DNA of 64,000 nucleotides from an uncultured Eubacteriales bacterium (GCA_934432725.1 CAKRZE010000009.1:37159-101158); one strand, 5' to 3'. Positions 26,388-35,280 are shown, counted from the stretch's first letter. The notes: a model not told the origin generated them from the sequence alone. Program-made: numbers and translations.

Positions 26388-27365
26388 ATGACAGAATCAA
26401 CGGAAAGCAGAAAGGTCGTGCTGATCGGCACAGGACTTGTCGGAATGAGCTTTGCATACGCCGGTCTGAATCAGGGAATCTGTGATGAGCTGGTACTCAT
26501 CGACATCAACCGCGCCCGCGCGGAGGGAGAGGCAATGGACCTGAACCACGGACTCGCCTTCGCGGGAAATCACATGAAGATCCGCACCGGAGACTATGAG
26601 GATACCCGGGATGCGGATATTGTCGTGGTGTGCGCGGGAGTACCTCAGACGCCGGGCGAAACCCGCATCTCCCTGCTCGGCAGAAACGCCGAAATATTCC
26701 GGCAGGTCATTACTGCCTGCATGAATGCGGATTTCCGCGGCGTGTTTCTGATCGCGTCCAACCCGGTAGATATTATGAGCCTTGTTACCCGCGAAATTTC
26801 AGGACTTGACGAAAAGCGCGTCATCGGAACGGGAACCACGCTGGACAGCGCCAGACTTCGGTATATCATCGGCAGCCACTTTCACATCGATCCGCGCAAC
26901 GTGCATGCTTATGTCATCGGAGAGCATGGAGATTCGGAGTTTGTCCCATGGTCTCAGGCGCTTCTGGCAACAAAGCCGGTGCTTTCCGTCTGCCGCGAGG
27001 AAGGGCTCTTCGGTGCAGATTTCATGCCTGCGCTGAACCGGATTGAGGCAGAGGTCCGGGAGGCAGCTTTCAAAATCATCGAAGCCAAACGCGCCACCTA
27101 TTACGGAATCGGCATGGCAATCTGCCGGATTGTCAAGGCGATTCTCGGAAACGAACGAAGCGTTCTGACCGTTTCCTCCTATCTTGACGGCGCATACGGC
27201 GTATCCGGCGTTTTTGCCGGTTCCCCCTGCATCGTTGGAAGAGGCGGCATCGAACGTCAGGTGATTTTGAATCTGACCGAAGAAGAGCTTCAAAAATTCC
27301 GCTCCTCCTGTCAGTTCCTGAAGCAGACCTATGAGGAGATTATTCTGTCCGAAAAGCGCGTCTGA
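26388..27365 (+). CDS. ldh: L-lactate dehydrogenase
   Basis: This 325-residue NAD-dependent enzyme reduces pyruvate to lactate. It starts with the dinucleotide fold VVLIGTGLVGMSFAY. The substrate loop CAGVPQTPGETR has glutamine where malate dehydrogenases have arginine, pointing to lactate. The catalytic histidine lies in VIGEHGDSEF, and SNPVDIM is typical. The ATG at 26388 has AAAGGAG nine bases upstream. It is divergent from nrdR across the tandem repeat region. Confidence 0.93.
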   Translation: MTESTESRKVVLIGTGLVGMSFAYAGLNQGICDELVLIDINRARAEGEAMDLNHGLAFAGNHMKIRTGDYEDTRDADIVVVCAGVPQTPGETRISLLGRNAEIFRQVITACMNADFRGVFLIASNPVDIMSLVTREISGLDEKRVIGTGTTLDSARLRYIIGSHFHIDPRNVHAYVIGEHGDSEFVPWSQALLATKPVLSVCREEGLFGADFMPALNRIEAEVREAAFKIIEAKRATYYGIGMAICRIVKAILGNERSVLTVSSYLDGAYGVSGVFAGSPCIVGRGGIERQVILNLTEEELQKFRSSCQFLKQTYEEIILSEKRV

Positions 27366-27377
27366 TAAAAAATCAAA

Positions 27378-27417
27378 GGGGACTTTCCCCGCGCCGCCAT
27401 TGCGGCAGAAAAGCCCC
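27378..27417. terminator. Shared terminator of ldh and rsgA
   Basis: GGGGACTTTC pairs with GAAAAGCCCC with one bulge, and an inner GCCGC-CATT-GCGGC stem adds stability. T-rich stretches lie on both sides (TTTATT on the plus strand, TTTGATTTTTT on the minus), fitting the convergent genes. Confidence 0.6.
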
Positions 27418-27434
27418 GCCTCTTTATTCCATGC

Positions 27435-28370
27435 TCATTTATCCCAATGGTGTCTGTGCTTCAGCTCCTCATATACGGAAAGAAAGGAATCATGCCGCGA
27501 TTGCGGAATTTTTCCCTGTCTCACCGCCTCCAGAACCGCGCAGCCGTCCTCTCTTGTATGCGTACAGTCCGTATAGCGGCACAGACCGAAATACGGTCTG
27601 AACTCCCGGAACAGCTCCGCAGCCTCATTCCGGTCCACGCGCTCCTGCTCCCAAAGCTCCAGCATACTGAAGCCGGGCGTATCTGCCAAAAAGCCGTCCG
27701 GAGCATCCTCCGTCAGATCGGAGACGGGATACAGCGTCACGCAGCGCGTGGTGTGGCGTCCCCGCTCCGTTTTTCGGCTGAGCATCCCCGTCTCGGGAGA
27801 CAGCTGCGGAAAAAGCGTTCCGATCAGGGTGGATTTTCCGACACCGGATGCCCCGGCAAACGCCGCAATACCTCCGTGCAGGCATTCCCGCAGAGCCGGA
27901 AGCAGTCCGGCATCGGTCCCCCCTCCCGCTCCGGACAAAAAGACGTAAAAGCCTGCCTGCCGATAGATTGCAGCCAGCCGCTCCGCCTCTTCCAGCGCCG
28001 CATCCGCCTTGGTAACAATCACAAACGGAAGGATCTGCTTTCGCTCCGCAACGGCAAGCAGCTTATCGACCACAGTCAGGACCGGAGCCGGCTGCGCCGC
28101 CGCAAACACAACGCAAAGAAGCGTGAGATTGGCGATGGGCGGACGCTTCCATTCATTCTTTCTCGGCAAAAGACCGGATATGACCGTTCCGCCCTCCGTG
28201 CCGTCTCCTCCGGAGGAGACGGTCAGAACCACCCGATCTCCCGAAAGCAGGCGGATTTTCCGATGCCGGAAGCTGCCCCTTGCGCCGCACAGAACCGTTT
28301 TTCCGTCTGTTGTCCTCACATGATACAGCCCGTCGATTCCCTTCAGAATCACGCCCTCTGTTGTCTGCAT
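27435..28370 (-). CDS. rsgA: Ribosome small subunit-dependent GTPase A
   Basis: This 311-residue circularly permuted GTPase helps mature the 30S subunit. The permuted order is visible: VTKAD (G4) comes before GASGVGKSTL (G1), then DTPGF (G3). An OB-fold begins the protein and the C-terminal zinc site has CRYTDCTHTREDGCAV. GGGAGGAG precedes the ATG. The last residues (RHHWDK) end 17 bases from the shared terminator. Confidence 0.94.
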   Translation of the reverse strand: MQTTEGVILKGIDGLYHVRTTDGKTVLCGARGSFRHRKIRLLSGDRVVLTVSSGGDGTEGGTVISGLLPRKNEWKRPPIANLTLLCVVFAAAQPAPVLTVVDKLLAVAERKQILPFVIVTKADAALEEAERLAAIYRQAGFYVFLSGAGGGTDAGLLPALRECLHGGIAAFAGASGVGKSTLIGTLFPQLSPETGMLSRKTERGRHTTRCVTLYPVSDLTEDAPDGFLADTPGFSMLELWEQERVDRNEAAELFREFRPYFGLCRYTDCTHTREDGCAVLEAVRQGKIPQSRHDSFLSVYEELKHRHHWDK

Positions 28371-28599
28371 AAAGCTCCTCCCGTCAATCCATACAGCGAT
28401 CCGTCCCGCGCATTTTCAAAGCCGTCAGCCCGCAATTTCCGCGCTGCCCGCCGGACCTGCCCGCGCCGATCGGGGACATCCGAGCCGGCAGCCCCTGCGC
28501 TCCGTGTTCAGCGGTACGGCAGAACGCAAGACAAACGTGCGGACCCGCGTTTTCTGCCCGCTGATTTTCCCGTACATTCTCCCCCGGACCGCATCCGAA

Positions 28600-29769
28600 T
28601 CAGGCAACATACGATTTGTCAATCCTGACCACTGCCCGGTAATTTTCGTCAAGGGTAGTCACAATCCGGGATACATCCTCCAGAACCTGCTTGTCGCTGA
28701 GGCGAAAGCCGAACGGAATCACAATGTCGAAAATCAGATTCGTATGCGTCGGTCCCACCACCATGCGGAAATCGTGTATCGTAACTGACTCGTCAATAAT
28801 TTTGACCAGCTCCGAGATCTTTTTCCGCGTTTCCAGCGTCAGGGCATCATCGGTTGCAACAGGATCCATATGGATTACGGCATCACAGCCGAGCTTGTCG
28901 CGCAGCTCCTGCTCGGCATTGTCGATCATATCGTGCGTTTCCAGAAGATCCGCTCTGTCGGAAACCTCCGCATGCAGGGACACCATCGCCCTGCCCGGAC
29001 CGTAGTCATGCACGATCAGGTCATGAATGCCCAGAATACCGGGATGCGCCATCACGATATCCCGGATCTTCTTCACATAATCCGGATCGGCAGGCTGCCC
29101 GAGAAGCGGACTTATGGTTTCCTTCACGGACTTTATCCCGGAAATGCAGATAAACACCGAGACAAGAAGCCCGCACCAGCCGTCGATCCTCAGCCGGAAG
29201 AAATGAGAGACCAGCATCGAAAGCAGCACAACGGTCGTGGCAAGCGCATCGCTCAGGCTGTCGGAAGCAGCCGCATGCATGGCAGCGGACTCGATTTTTC
29301 TTCCGACGGAGCGGTTATACAAAAACATATAGAGCTTCACCAGAACCGAAACCGCCAGAATCACCGCCGTCAACAGGCTGAATGTCACATCCGACGGCGA
29401 AAAGATCTTTTCCGCAGAGGATTTGGCAAGCTCAAAGCCCATAATCAGAATTGCCATCGAAACAATCAGCCCCGAAATATACTCCAGTCTGCCGTGACCG
29501 AACGGATGCTGAATATCCGGCTTCTGTCCCGCCAGCCGGAACCCGATCAGGGTCACAAGCGAGGAGCCCGCATCGGACAGGTTATTGAAGGCATCCGCGA
29601 GGATGGCAACCGAGCCGCTCAGAAGCCCGGCAAACAGCTTGCCGCCGAACAAAAGCAGATTCAGAACAATTCCGAGCCCGCCGCAAAGCATGCCGTAAGC
29701 CTGACGCACTGCGGGAGACTCGGTATTTCCGGCATCCTTGATCCATAAACGTGCCAACAGCGAAAGCAT
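28600..29769 (-). CDS. Cation diffusion facilitator family transporter
   Basis: This 389-residue protein exports divalent metal ions by proton exchange. Six membrane segments fill the first 220 residues. Metal-site motifs are visible: LADAFNNLSDAGSSL in helix 2 and HAAASDSLSDAL in helix 5. A cytoplasmic ferredoxin-like domain follows with VHDYGPGRAMVSLHAEV, and a second such domain ends the protein. The start at 29769 (MLSLLARLW) was chosen because ATGGAG lies six bases before it; an upstream in-frame ATG at 29811 would place a hairpin in the coding region. The leader is nearly identical to that of the GH36 gene. Confidence 0.9.
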   Translation of the reverse strand: MLSLLARLWIKDAGNTESPAVRQAYGMLCGGLGIVLNLLLFGGKLFAGLLSGSVAILADAFNNLSDAGSSLVTLIGFRLAGQKPDIQHPFGHGRLEYISGLIVSMAILIMGFELAKSSAEKIFSPSDVTFSLLTAVILAVSVLVKLYMFLYNRSVGRKIESAAMHAAASDSLSDALATTVVLLSMLVSHFFRLRIDGWCGLLVSVFICISGIKSVKETISPLLGQPADPDYVKKIRDIVMAHPGILGIHDLIVHDYGPGRAMVSLHAEVSDRADLLETHDMIDNAEQELRDKLGCDAVIHMDPVATDDALTLETRKKISELVKIIDESVTIHDFRMVVGPTHTNLIFDIVIPFGFRLSDKQVLEDVSRIVTTLDENYRAVVRIDKSYVA

Positions 29770-29812
29770 ATTACGCTCCATTCTGCCGCCGGGCGGCGGC
29801 TCAAATCGCAAT
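29770..29812 (-). promoter_or_regulatory. Hairpin-plus-RBS leader, CDF gene
   Basis: On the minus strand ATTTGAG, hairpin GCCGCC-GCCC-GGCGGC (29785-29800), AGAATGGAGCGTAAT, ATG. The GH36 leader at 44.4 kb has the same order with only a few differences, including the spacing to the start codon. Confidence 0.6.
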
Positions 29813-30197
29813 GAAATTCCAGACTAGCCCGCAGCTTCACCGAAAAAGCCCGCGGAAAAAGCCGCGCTCCTCCGGGCAATCCGCTTTTCTGCGGAAATGC
29901 GCCTTTCCGCGGAAGCCTGCATGCGCAAAGAACGGCAGCCGCGCATAAACCTCTTGCCCGGAAGCAGCATTCCCGGGGAAATCGGCATTTTTACGGAAAG
30001 CGGTCCGGACCCCGCTCCCGGGAAATATTTCGTGCAGAGCCCCACAGCCCGCGCAAGCCGCCGTGCTTGTCATGCCCTGCTTCTTCCTCCGGAGCCGCCT
30101 GTCGAACCAGCCCCGGAAGCAGCGGAAGGCGGCAGCTCCGGCAGTCAAACCGTTCCCGGTCAGGAAGAAAGCAGTCCTCACGCCGGTCGCAGGAGGC
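29813..30197. other. Gap between the CDF and cyclophilin genes
   Basis: About 385 bases, rich in short GC-rich inverted sequences such as GCGGAAA and TTTCCGC. No gene, tRNA or known repeat module was recognised. Confidence 0.35.
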
Positions 30198-30695
30198 TTA
30201 CACCTCCGCCTCGGTCAGCGTCATTGTCCGGATACGCGGCGGCTGCAGCGGACGGTCGTTCCGGTCCGTTTTCATCGAAGCAATCCGGTCCACCGTCTCC
30301 ATCCCCTCCGTCACGCGTCCGAACGCAGCGTACTGTCCGTCCAGAAAGGGACCGTCCTGATGCATGATAAAAAACTGAGAGCTTGCCGAATTCGGATTGG
30401 CTGTGCGCGCCATGGAAATCACGCCGCGCGTATGCGACAGGGTGTTGTGCGGACAGCCGTTTGCCGCAAACTCTCCGCGGATCGTCTCATCCGAGCCCCC
30501 GCAGCCGGTCCCCTCCGGGTCTCCGCCCTGAATCATAAAGCCCTTGATGACACGGTGAAAGATTACGCCGTCATAGAAGTGCGCCTTCACCAGCTTTTTG
30601 AAATTTTCCACCGTGATGGGAGCAAACTGCGGATACAGCTCCAGATAAATGCGCGAGCCGTCCTCCATTTCAATCGTTACTCTGTCAAAATCCAT
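30198..30695 (-). CDS. Peptidyl-prolyl cis-trans isomerase, cyclophilin type
   Basis: This cytoplasmic cyclophilin of 165 residues catalyses proline isomerisation. The active-site arginine lies in FHRVIKGFMIQGGDP, followed by SMARTANPNSASSQFFI and FGRVTEGMETVD, all standard. No signal peptide is present. The start is next to AAGGT with GAAAGGA 14 bases upstream. A consensus promoter lies about 75 bases before it. Confidence 0.94.
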   Translation of the reverse strand: MDFDRVTIEMEDGSRIYLELYPQFAPITVENFKKLVKAHFYDGVIFHRVIKGFMIQGGDPEGTGCGGSDETIRGEFAANGCPHNTLSHTRGVISMARTANPNSASSQFFIMHQDGPFLDGQYAAFGRVTEGMETVDRIASMKTDRNDRPLQPPRIRTMTLTEAEV

Positions 30696-30766
30696 ACCTT
30701 GCGCTCAATTCCTTTCTGTTTCCAATAGCACTTCAGACCCACAAAAAGAGCGGATCTGTGATTTTT

Positions 30767-30795
30767 ATTATAGTACACTTCCCCGCAAATGTCAA
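30767..30795 (-). promoter_or_regulatory. Consensus promoter of the cyclophilin gene
   Basis: On the minus strand TTGACA, 17 bases, TATAAT: a perfect match to the housekeeping consensus, about 75 bases before the start codon. Confidence 0.8.
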
Positions 30796-30889
30796 TGCGG
30801 CAAAGGAGCTTCCCCGGTCTTGCCGGAGCGCCCTTCTCGTCTTTCCGGACCGTCCCTAAGCAAAGCCGCGCATTCTGCTCCGAGCCGGC

Positions 30890-31756
30890 TCACACCGCCG
30901 TGCAGTCATGCAGCGCATCGGCAATCGCCGCAAAATCCGCAAGAGAGAGCGTTTCCCCGCGCACCCCGGGCTGGCAGCCCGCCCGCTGCAATGCATCGGA
31001 CAGCTGCGCCTTGGACAGCCCGGAAAACTCCGATGACATGCTGTTCAGAAGCGTTTTCCGCCGCTGCGCAAATGCCGACCGTATCACACGGAACAAAAGC
31101 GCCTTATCCTTTACGGAAACGGGAGGCGTCCGGTACAGCCTGATACGCAGCACTGCGGAATCCACCTTCGGTGCGGGCATAAAGCTCCCCGCCGAGACGC
31201 CGAACAGCTTTTGCGCCTTTCCGTAATACGAAACCGAAGCGGTCACCGCGCCGTATCCCGCATCGCCGGGAGCGGACGTCAGTCTGTCGGCAACCTCCTT
31301 CTGAACCATTACGGTAATACAGTCAAAGGGGACTCCCGATTCCAAAAGCTGCATCAGGATCGGGGTGGTGATATAGTATGGAAGATTTGCGCATACGGAA
31401 ACCGGCATGCCGCCGAATTCCTCCGCAACCAGCTCCGGTATGTTCAGCTTCAGAATATCTCCCTGTATCACATGAACATTCTGATATTCCGCCAGCGTAT
31501 CGGCAAGAACCGGCAAAAGACGCCTGTCGATTTCGACCGCAGTCACCCGGCGATACCGCTTTGCCAGCTCGTACGTCAGCGTTCCGATGCCGGGACCGAT
31601 CTCCAGAATGCCGGATTCCGCCTCTGCTCCGCATTCTTCCGCAATCCGGCGCGGAACCGCCTCGTTGATGAGAAAATTCTGTCCGAACTGCTTGTTGAAT
31701 TGCAGATGGTGTTCCTCCATGATGCTCCGGACCTGATTGATGTTAGTCAGCTTCAT
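30890..31756 (-). CDS. rsmA: 16S rRNA dimethyladenosine transferase
   Basis: This 288-residue methyltransferase modifies two adjacent adenines near the 3' end of 16S rRNA. The SAM site is ILEIGPGIGTLTYEL and the catalytic motif IV is NLPYYITTPI. The N-terminal FNKQFGQNFLIN is characteristic. The enzyme acts within a few dozen bases of the anti-Shine-Dalgarno sequence, and its own gene has one of the hairpin-interrupted ribosome binding sites. It is transcribed alone from its own promoter. Confidence 0.95.
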   Translation of the reverse strand: MKLTNINQVRSIMEEHHLQFNKQFGQNFLINEAVPRRIAEECGAEAESGILEIGPGIGTLTYELAKRYRRVTAVEIDRRLLPVLADTLAEYQNVHVIQGDILKLNIPELVAEEFGGMPVSVCANLPYYITTPILMQLLESGVPFDCITVMVQKEVADRLTSAPGDAGYGAVTASVSYYGKAQKLFGVSAGSFMPAPKVDSAVLRIRLYRTPPVSVKDKALLFRVIRSAFAQRRKTLLNSMSSEFSGLSKAQLSDALQRAGCQPGVRGETLSLADFAAIADALHDCTAV

Positions 31757-31792
31757 ACCATCCTTCCGCAGAGGCTGCGGTCATTCCTTTCA
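31757..31792 (-). promoter_or_regulatory. Split ribosome binding site with hairpin, rsmA
   Basis: On the minus strand GAAAGGAATGA, a 6-bp hairpin CCGCAG-CCT-CTGCGG (31766-31780), AAGGATGGT, ATG. Here AAGGA after the hairpin could act as a normal site at short spacing, so this is the weakest member of the group. Confidence 0.45.
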
Positions 31793-31899
31793 TATTTAAA
31801 ACGTGCTGTAAAAACGCTTCGGCGCCGTATACAGAGAGCCGGCTGCTCCCGGCAAAGCCAACAAGTCCGCAGAAGACCTCCGGCAACGGCTTATTTGGT

Positions 31900-31928
31900 A
31901 TTATAACACAGCCTTCCGGAAAATTCAA
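31900..31928 (-). promoter_or_regulatory. Promoter of rsmA
   Basis: On the minus strand TTGAAT, 17 bases, TATAAT, giving a leader of about 137 bases. Confidence 0.7.
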
Positions 31929-32625
31929 TCTGTTTTTTACCTGTCCGGAAGGGAATGTTGAAAAGCGGCGCGGCATACAAAGACAAGCGCGCATCGATTG
32001 TCTTTGATCCGAGACAAGCCCGGATTTGTAAAGCCGCATCAAAAAAACGACCTTGCGGAAAGAAAGCCGGGGCTCCTTTTTTCCGCACTGCTTTTTATCC
32101 GAAGACAGGCGGAAATCAAAGCATTGAACGGATACAGCCATTCGGCGCCGGAACAGCACCGCAGACCCGAACGGCTGTACGCATCGGACGTATTGTTGAC
32201 ATTGCCTCCTGAAAAGGCGCACCGGTGCAGTCCCGGCTTCTGTTTTGCACCGTGCATCCCAGCCGCAGGCGGGTGACGTGTCCGTAAGGTCCTCCGCCCG
32301 AAGCCGCACGAAAGCAGCCGACCGAAGCGCCTCCGCTCCTTCCCCCGCGCATTGCCGTGCGCCCCGGCAAGCGGACATACACGGCGCCGGCACAGCTCGG
32401 CTGCCGCAGCGGACGATGCGAAGCACGCGATGCCGGGGTCGGCTCCGCGGTGGGCATAAAAATTCTTTTCTCTCCGATGCGGCGGATATTCCGGCTTCGG
32501 GCGCCCTGTTCGGAGGCGCAGCGTCTCTCTCCCTCCCCTGCACCTCACCAAAAAATCTGTCCCCGCTCCGGATCGAAAAAATCCGGAAATCGGCTGAAAA
32601 ACAGCTCCTTTTTTATAAATATTCC
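31929..32625. other. Gap between rsmA and the rpmG-nusG operon
   Basis: Almost 700 bases between two divergent promoters. I see no tRNA, conserved small RNA, repeat module or protein family; open frames on both strands are composition effects. Confidence 0.4.
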
Positions 32626-32654
32626 TTGACAAAGGCAAAAAAACATGATAAAAT
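32626..32654 (+). promoter_or_regulatory. Promoter of the rpmG-secE-nusG-rplK-rplA operon
   Basis: TTGACA, 17 bases, TAAAAT. Transcription is expected to start near 32661, exactly at the beginning of a terminator-like hairpin. Confidence 0.75.
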
Positions 32655-32660
32655 GGAGGC

Positions 32661-32684
32661 ACCTCTTCGGAGAGGCTTTTTTGT
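32661..32684 (+). promoter_or_regulatory. Terminator-like hairpin at the predicted transcript start
   Basis: CCTCT-TCGG-AGAGG followed by CTTTTTT lies at about +1 to +24 of the predicted transcript. It has the form of a terminator but is unusually close to the start; it may be a 5' stabilising hairpin or an early transcription checkpoint. Confidence 0.5.
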
Positions 32685-32795
32685 GTTGCGTTTCCGACAG
32701 AGGGAGATAATTTATTGAAGCGGTATCTGCCGGATGCTTCCCACGGGAAGATCAGCCGTCTGCGCCGTGCCGCCACTATATCGGGAGGTATAATC

Positions 32796-32945
32796 ATGAG
32801 AGTCAGAATCACACTGGCATGCACCGAATGCAAGCAGAGAAACTACGACACAATGAAGAACAAGAAAAATGACCCTGACAGACTTGAAATGCACAAGTAC
32901 TGCCGTTTCTGCCGCAAGCACACGATGCATAAGGAATCCAAATAA
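32796..32945 (+). CDS. rpmG: 50S ribosomal protein L33
   Basis: This 49-residue ribosomal protein is the zinc-binding form, with two CxxC pairs (CTEC and CRFC). The start is set by GGGAGGT eight bases upstream; longer in-frame starts have no support. It precedes secE by 14 bases, the usual Firmicutes order rpmG-secE-nusG. Confidence 0.95.
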   Translation: MRVRITLACTECKQRNYDTMKNKKNDPDRLEMHKYCRFCRKHTMHKESK

Positions 32946-32959
32946 GGAGGAATCCCCGA

Positions 32960-33277
32960 ATGGCCGATAACATCAACAAGGTTGAAGACAAGGCAGACGA
33001 AGCAGTCGTTTCCGCCGAGGCTCCCGCAAAGGATGACTCCAAAAAGAGCGACAAAAAGAATGCCGCAAAAAAGAATAAGATTTCCTTCAAGGAAAAGCTT
33101 TCGAAATTTTGGAGAAGCAACAAGAGCGAACTGAAGAAAATTGTCTGGTACAGCCGCAAGGACACCATTAACAGCACGTTTCTGGTACTTGTTTGCCTGG
33201 TAATATGCAGCATTGTTGTCAGTATCCTTGATCTCGGCTTCTCTTCGGCAATCATGGCGCTGGGCAAGCTCCTCTGA
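32960..33277 (+). CDS. secE: Preprotein translocase subunit SecE
   Basis: This 105-residue subunit clamps SecY in the translocation channel. The first 45 residues are a highly charged Lys/Asp/Ala extension, common in Clostridia. The conserved amphipathic segment is SELKKIVWYSRKDTINST, followed by one membrane segment (about residues 73-93). AAGGAGG lies before the ATG. Confidence 0.95.
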   Translation: MADNINKVEDKADEAVVSAEAPAKDDSKKSDKKNAAKKNKISFKEKLSKFWRSNKSELKKIVWYSRKDTINSTFLVLVCLVICSIVVSILDLGFSSAIMALGKLL

Positions 33278-33294
33278 GCGAAAGCAGGTGCAGA

Positions 33295-33858
33295 ATGAGC
33301 GATATCAACGAATGCAGCAGTCCGGAGCCCGCATGGTATGTTGCACACACATACACGGGCTATGAAAACAAGGTAAAAGCCAACCTTGAAAAGATCATCA
33401 AAAACCGCGGCTTGCAGGACCGCATCATGGATGTCCGCATCCCCGTCATGAAGGGGACAGAACAGGACGGCGTAGATGAAGACGGCAACCCGGTTGAGAA
33501 AGAGATCGAAGAAAAGGTATTCCCCAGCTATGTTCTCGTAAAGATGCTGATGACTGACGAAACATGGCACATTGTCCGCAACATCAACGGTGTCACCGGT
33601 TTTGTCGGACCCGGCTCAAAGCCCGTTCCGCTGACCGAGGAAGAGGTCGCATCGATCGGTATTGAGGTCATTGTCCGCGATCTGGATTACACCGTCGGAG
33701 ATTCCGTCAAGGTAACGGCAGGTCCTCTGAAGGACTTTGTCGGAACGGTTGAAAGCATCTCGGAGGACAAAAAGAAGATCCGCGTCCTTGTTTCAATGTT
33801 CGGCAGAGAAACGCCGGTTGAACTGGATTCGGACAGCGCGGAAAAGGTCGTATACTGA
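33295..33858 (+). CDS. nusG: Transcription termination/antitermination factor NusG
   Basis: This 187-residue RNA polymerase-binding elongation factor has the NGN domain first (AWYVAHTYTGYENKVKANL, PSYVLVKMLMTDETWHIVRN, GVTGFVGPGSKPVPL) and a C-terminal KOW domain (GDSVKVTAGPLKDFVGTVES). A short acidic insertion around residue 55-65 (EQDGVDEDGNPVEKE) is common in Clostridia. It begins 17 bases after secE. Confidence 0.96.
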   Translation: MSDINECSSPEPAWYVAHTYTGYENKVKANLEKIIKNRGLQDRIMDVRIPVMKGTEQDGVDEDGNPVEKEIEEKVFPSYVLVKMLMTDETWHIVRNINGVTGFVGPGSKPVPLTEEEVASIGIEVIVRDLDYTVGDSVKVTAGPLKDFVGTVESISEDKKKIRVLVSMFGRETPVELDSDSAEKVVY

Positions 33859-33889
33859 TTTTCCGCAAAACGGCTACTCATTGACATAT

Positions 33890-33946
33890 CGGAAGCATGT
33901 GCCGTGCTTCCGCGTGGGAGGGAGAAAAAATCGCAAGCATTCTCCC
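33890..33946 (+). promoter_or_regulatory. Two hairpins in the nusG-rplK spacer
   Basis: A perfect 8-bp hairpin, CGGAAGCA-loop-TGCTTCCG (33890-33912), is followed by a 7-bp one, GGGAGAA-loop-TTCTCCC (33920-33946). Neither has a T tract. They could be processing sites or part of ribosomal protein autoregulation; I did not find a clear L1 target. Confidence 0.45.
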
Positions 33947-33977
33947 GAAAAAAGACCACATCAGGAGGTAAATTGAA

Positions 33978-34403
33978 ATGGCAAAGAAAATTGTCGGTTA
34001 TGTAAAACTCCAGCTGAATGCCGGTAAGGCAACCATGCAGCCGCCTGTCGGTCCCGCACTCGGTCCTTACGGTGTCAACGGTATGAATTTCGTCAAGGAA
34101 TTCAACGAAAGAACCAAGGGTCAGATCGGTCTGATCATTCCGGTCGTTATCACGATCTATGCAGACCGCACCTTCACCTTCATCACCAAAACTCCGCCCG
34201 CTGCTGTTTTGATCAAAAAGGCCTGCGGCATTGAGACGGCTTCCCCCGTCCCGAACAAGACCAAGGTCGCTACCATCACCAAGGAGCAGATCAAGACCAT
34301 TGCCGAAACCAAGATGCGTGACCTTAACGCCGCTTCCCTCGAAACTGCCATGAGCATGATCGCCGGAACCGCACGTTCGATGGGCGTCACTGTGGTTGAC
34401 TAA
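33978..34403 (+). CDS. rplK: 50S ribosomal protein L11
   Basis: This 141-residue protein forms the GTPase-associated centre with 23S rRNA. The N-terminal domain shows KLQLNAGKATMQPPVGPALG with the conserved prolines, and the RNA-binding C-terminal half shows MSMIAGTARSMGV. AGGAGGT precedes the ATG. It is 20 bases before rplA. Confidence 0.97.
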   Translation: MAKKIVGYVKLQLNAGKATMQPPVGPALGPYGVNGMNFVKEFNERTKGQIGLIIPVVITIYADRTFTFITKTPPAAVLIKKACGIETASPVPNKTKVATITKEQIKTIAETKMRDLNAASLETAMSMIAGTARSMGVTVVD

Positions 34404-34423
34404 TCAGAGGAGGATTTTGAAAG

Positions 34424-35119
34424 ATGGCTATTAAAGGTAAGAAGTATCAGGACAGCGCAAAGCTGATCGATAAGGCAAAGCTCTATGATCCCTCTGAGGC
34501 ACTCGACATTGTGTGCCAGACCGCAAAGGCAAAATTCGACGAGACCGTTGAAATTCATGTCAGACTGGGCGTTGACTCCCGCCATGCCGACCAGCAGGTC
34601 CGCGGCGCGGTTGTTCTCCCGAACGGAACCGGTAAAAAGGTCAAGGTTCTTGTGTTTGCCAAGGGCGACAAGGCAAAGGCAGCCGAAGAAGCCGGCGCCG
34701 ACTATGTCGGTGCGGAAGAGTATGTCACCAAGATCCAGAAGGAAAACTGGTTTGACTTTGATGTCGTCATCGCCACACCGGATATGATGGGCGTAATCGG
34801 TCGTCTCGGTAAGGTCCTCGGTCCGAAGGGCTTGATGCCTAACCCGAAGGCAGGCACCGTCACGATGGACGTTGCAAAGGCAGTCACCGATGCCAAAGCC
34901 GGTAAGATTGAATACCGTCTTGACAAGACCAACATCATTCACTGCCCCATCGGCAAAGCATCCTTTGGCGCAGGCAAGCTGGGCGAGAACTTTGAAGCCC
35001 TCATGTCCGCGATCATTAAAGCAAAGCCCGCTGCCATGAAGGGTCAGTATATCAAGAGCTGCGTTCTCGCTTCCACCATGGGTCCCGGCGTTAAGGTCAA
35101 TGCCGCAAAGCTCATGTAA
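34424..35119 (+). CDS. rplA: 50S ribosomal protein L1
   Basis: This 231-residue protein forms the L1 stalk and often represses its own operon. Visible landmarks are GTGKKVKVLVFAKGDKA, DMMGVIGRLGKVLGPKGLMP and YRLDKTNIIHCPIG. The length is standard. Unlike most Firmicutes, it is not followed by rplJ and rplL: a terminator and then a CPBP protease gene come next. Confidence 0.97.
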   Translation: MAIKGKKYQDSAKLIDKAKLYDPSEALDIVCQTAKAKFDETVEIHVRLGVDSRHADQQVRGAVVLPNGTGKKVKVLVFAKGDKAKAAEEAGADYVGAEEYVTKIQKENWFDFDVVIATPDMMGVIGRLGKVLGPKGLMPNPKAGTVTMDVAKAVTDAKAGKIEYRLDKTNIIHCPIGKASFGAGKLGENFEALMSAIIKAKPAAMKGQYIKSCVLASTMGPGVKVNAAKLM

Positions 35120-35165
35120 TAAACGGCAGAACCGTAGTTTCAGTCCGATTTCAAGATATTGCAAG

Positions 35166-35203
35166 CTGCCGCACGCCGTCAAATCGGTGCGCGGCAGTTT
35201 TTT
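35166..35203 (+). terminator. Terminator after rplA
   Basis: CTGCCGC pairs with GCGGCAG, extended by ACGC/GTGC-type pairs with one mismatch, followed by six T. It separates the ribosomal operon from the next gene. Confidence 0.8.
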
Positions 35204-35280
35204 ACGCAAATGCCCTCTGACGAAACGGCAGAAGCCGCAAATCGACCGTACAGCCGGTCGGAAAGGATTCAATACCGATT

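Noticed and set aside
25866..26485. Repeat-containing open frames over the 108-base array
   Set aside because: The unit length is a multiple of three, so frames stay open without selection; two different frames are open equally and neither has a ribosome binding site.
31743..32543. 266-codon frame in the rsmA upstream gap
   Set aside because: It overlaps the rsmA start and its promoter and shows no protein features.
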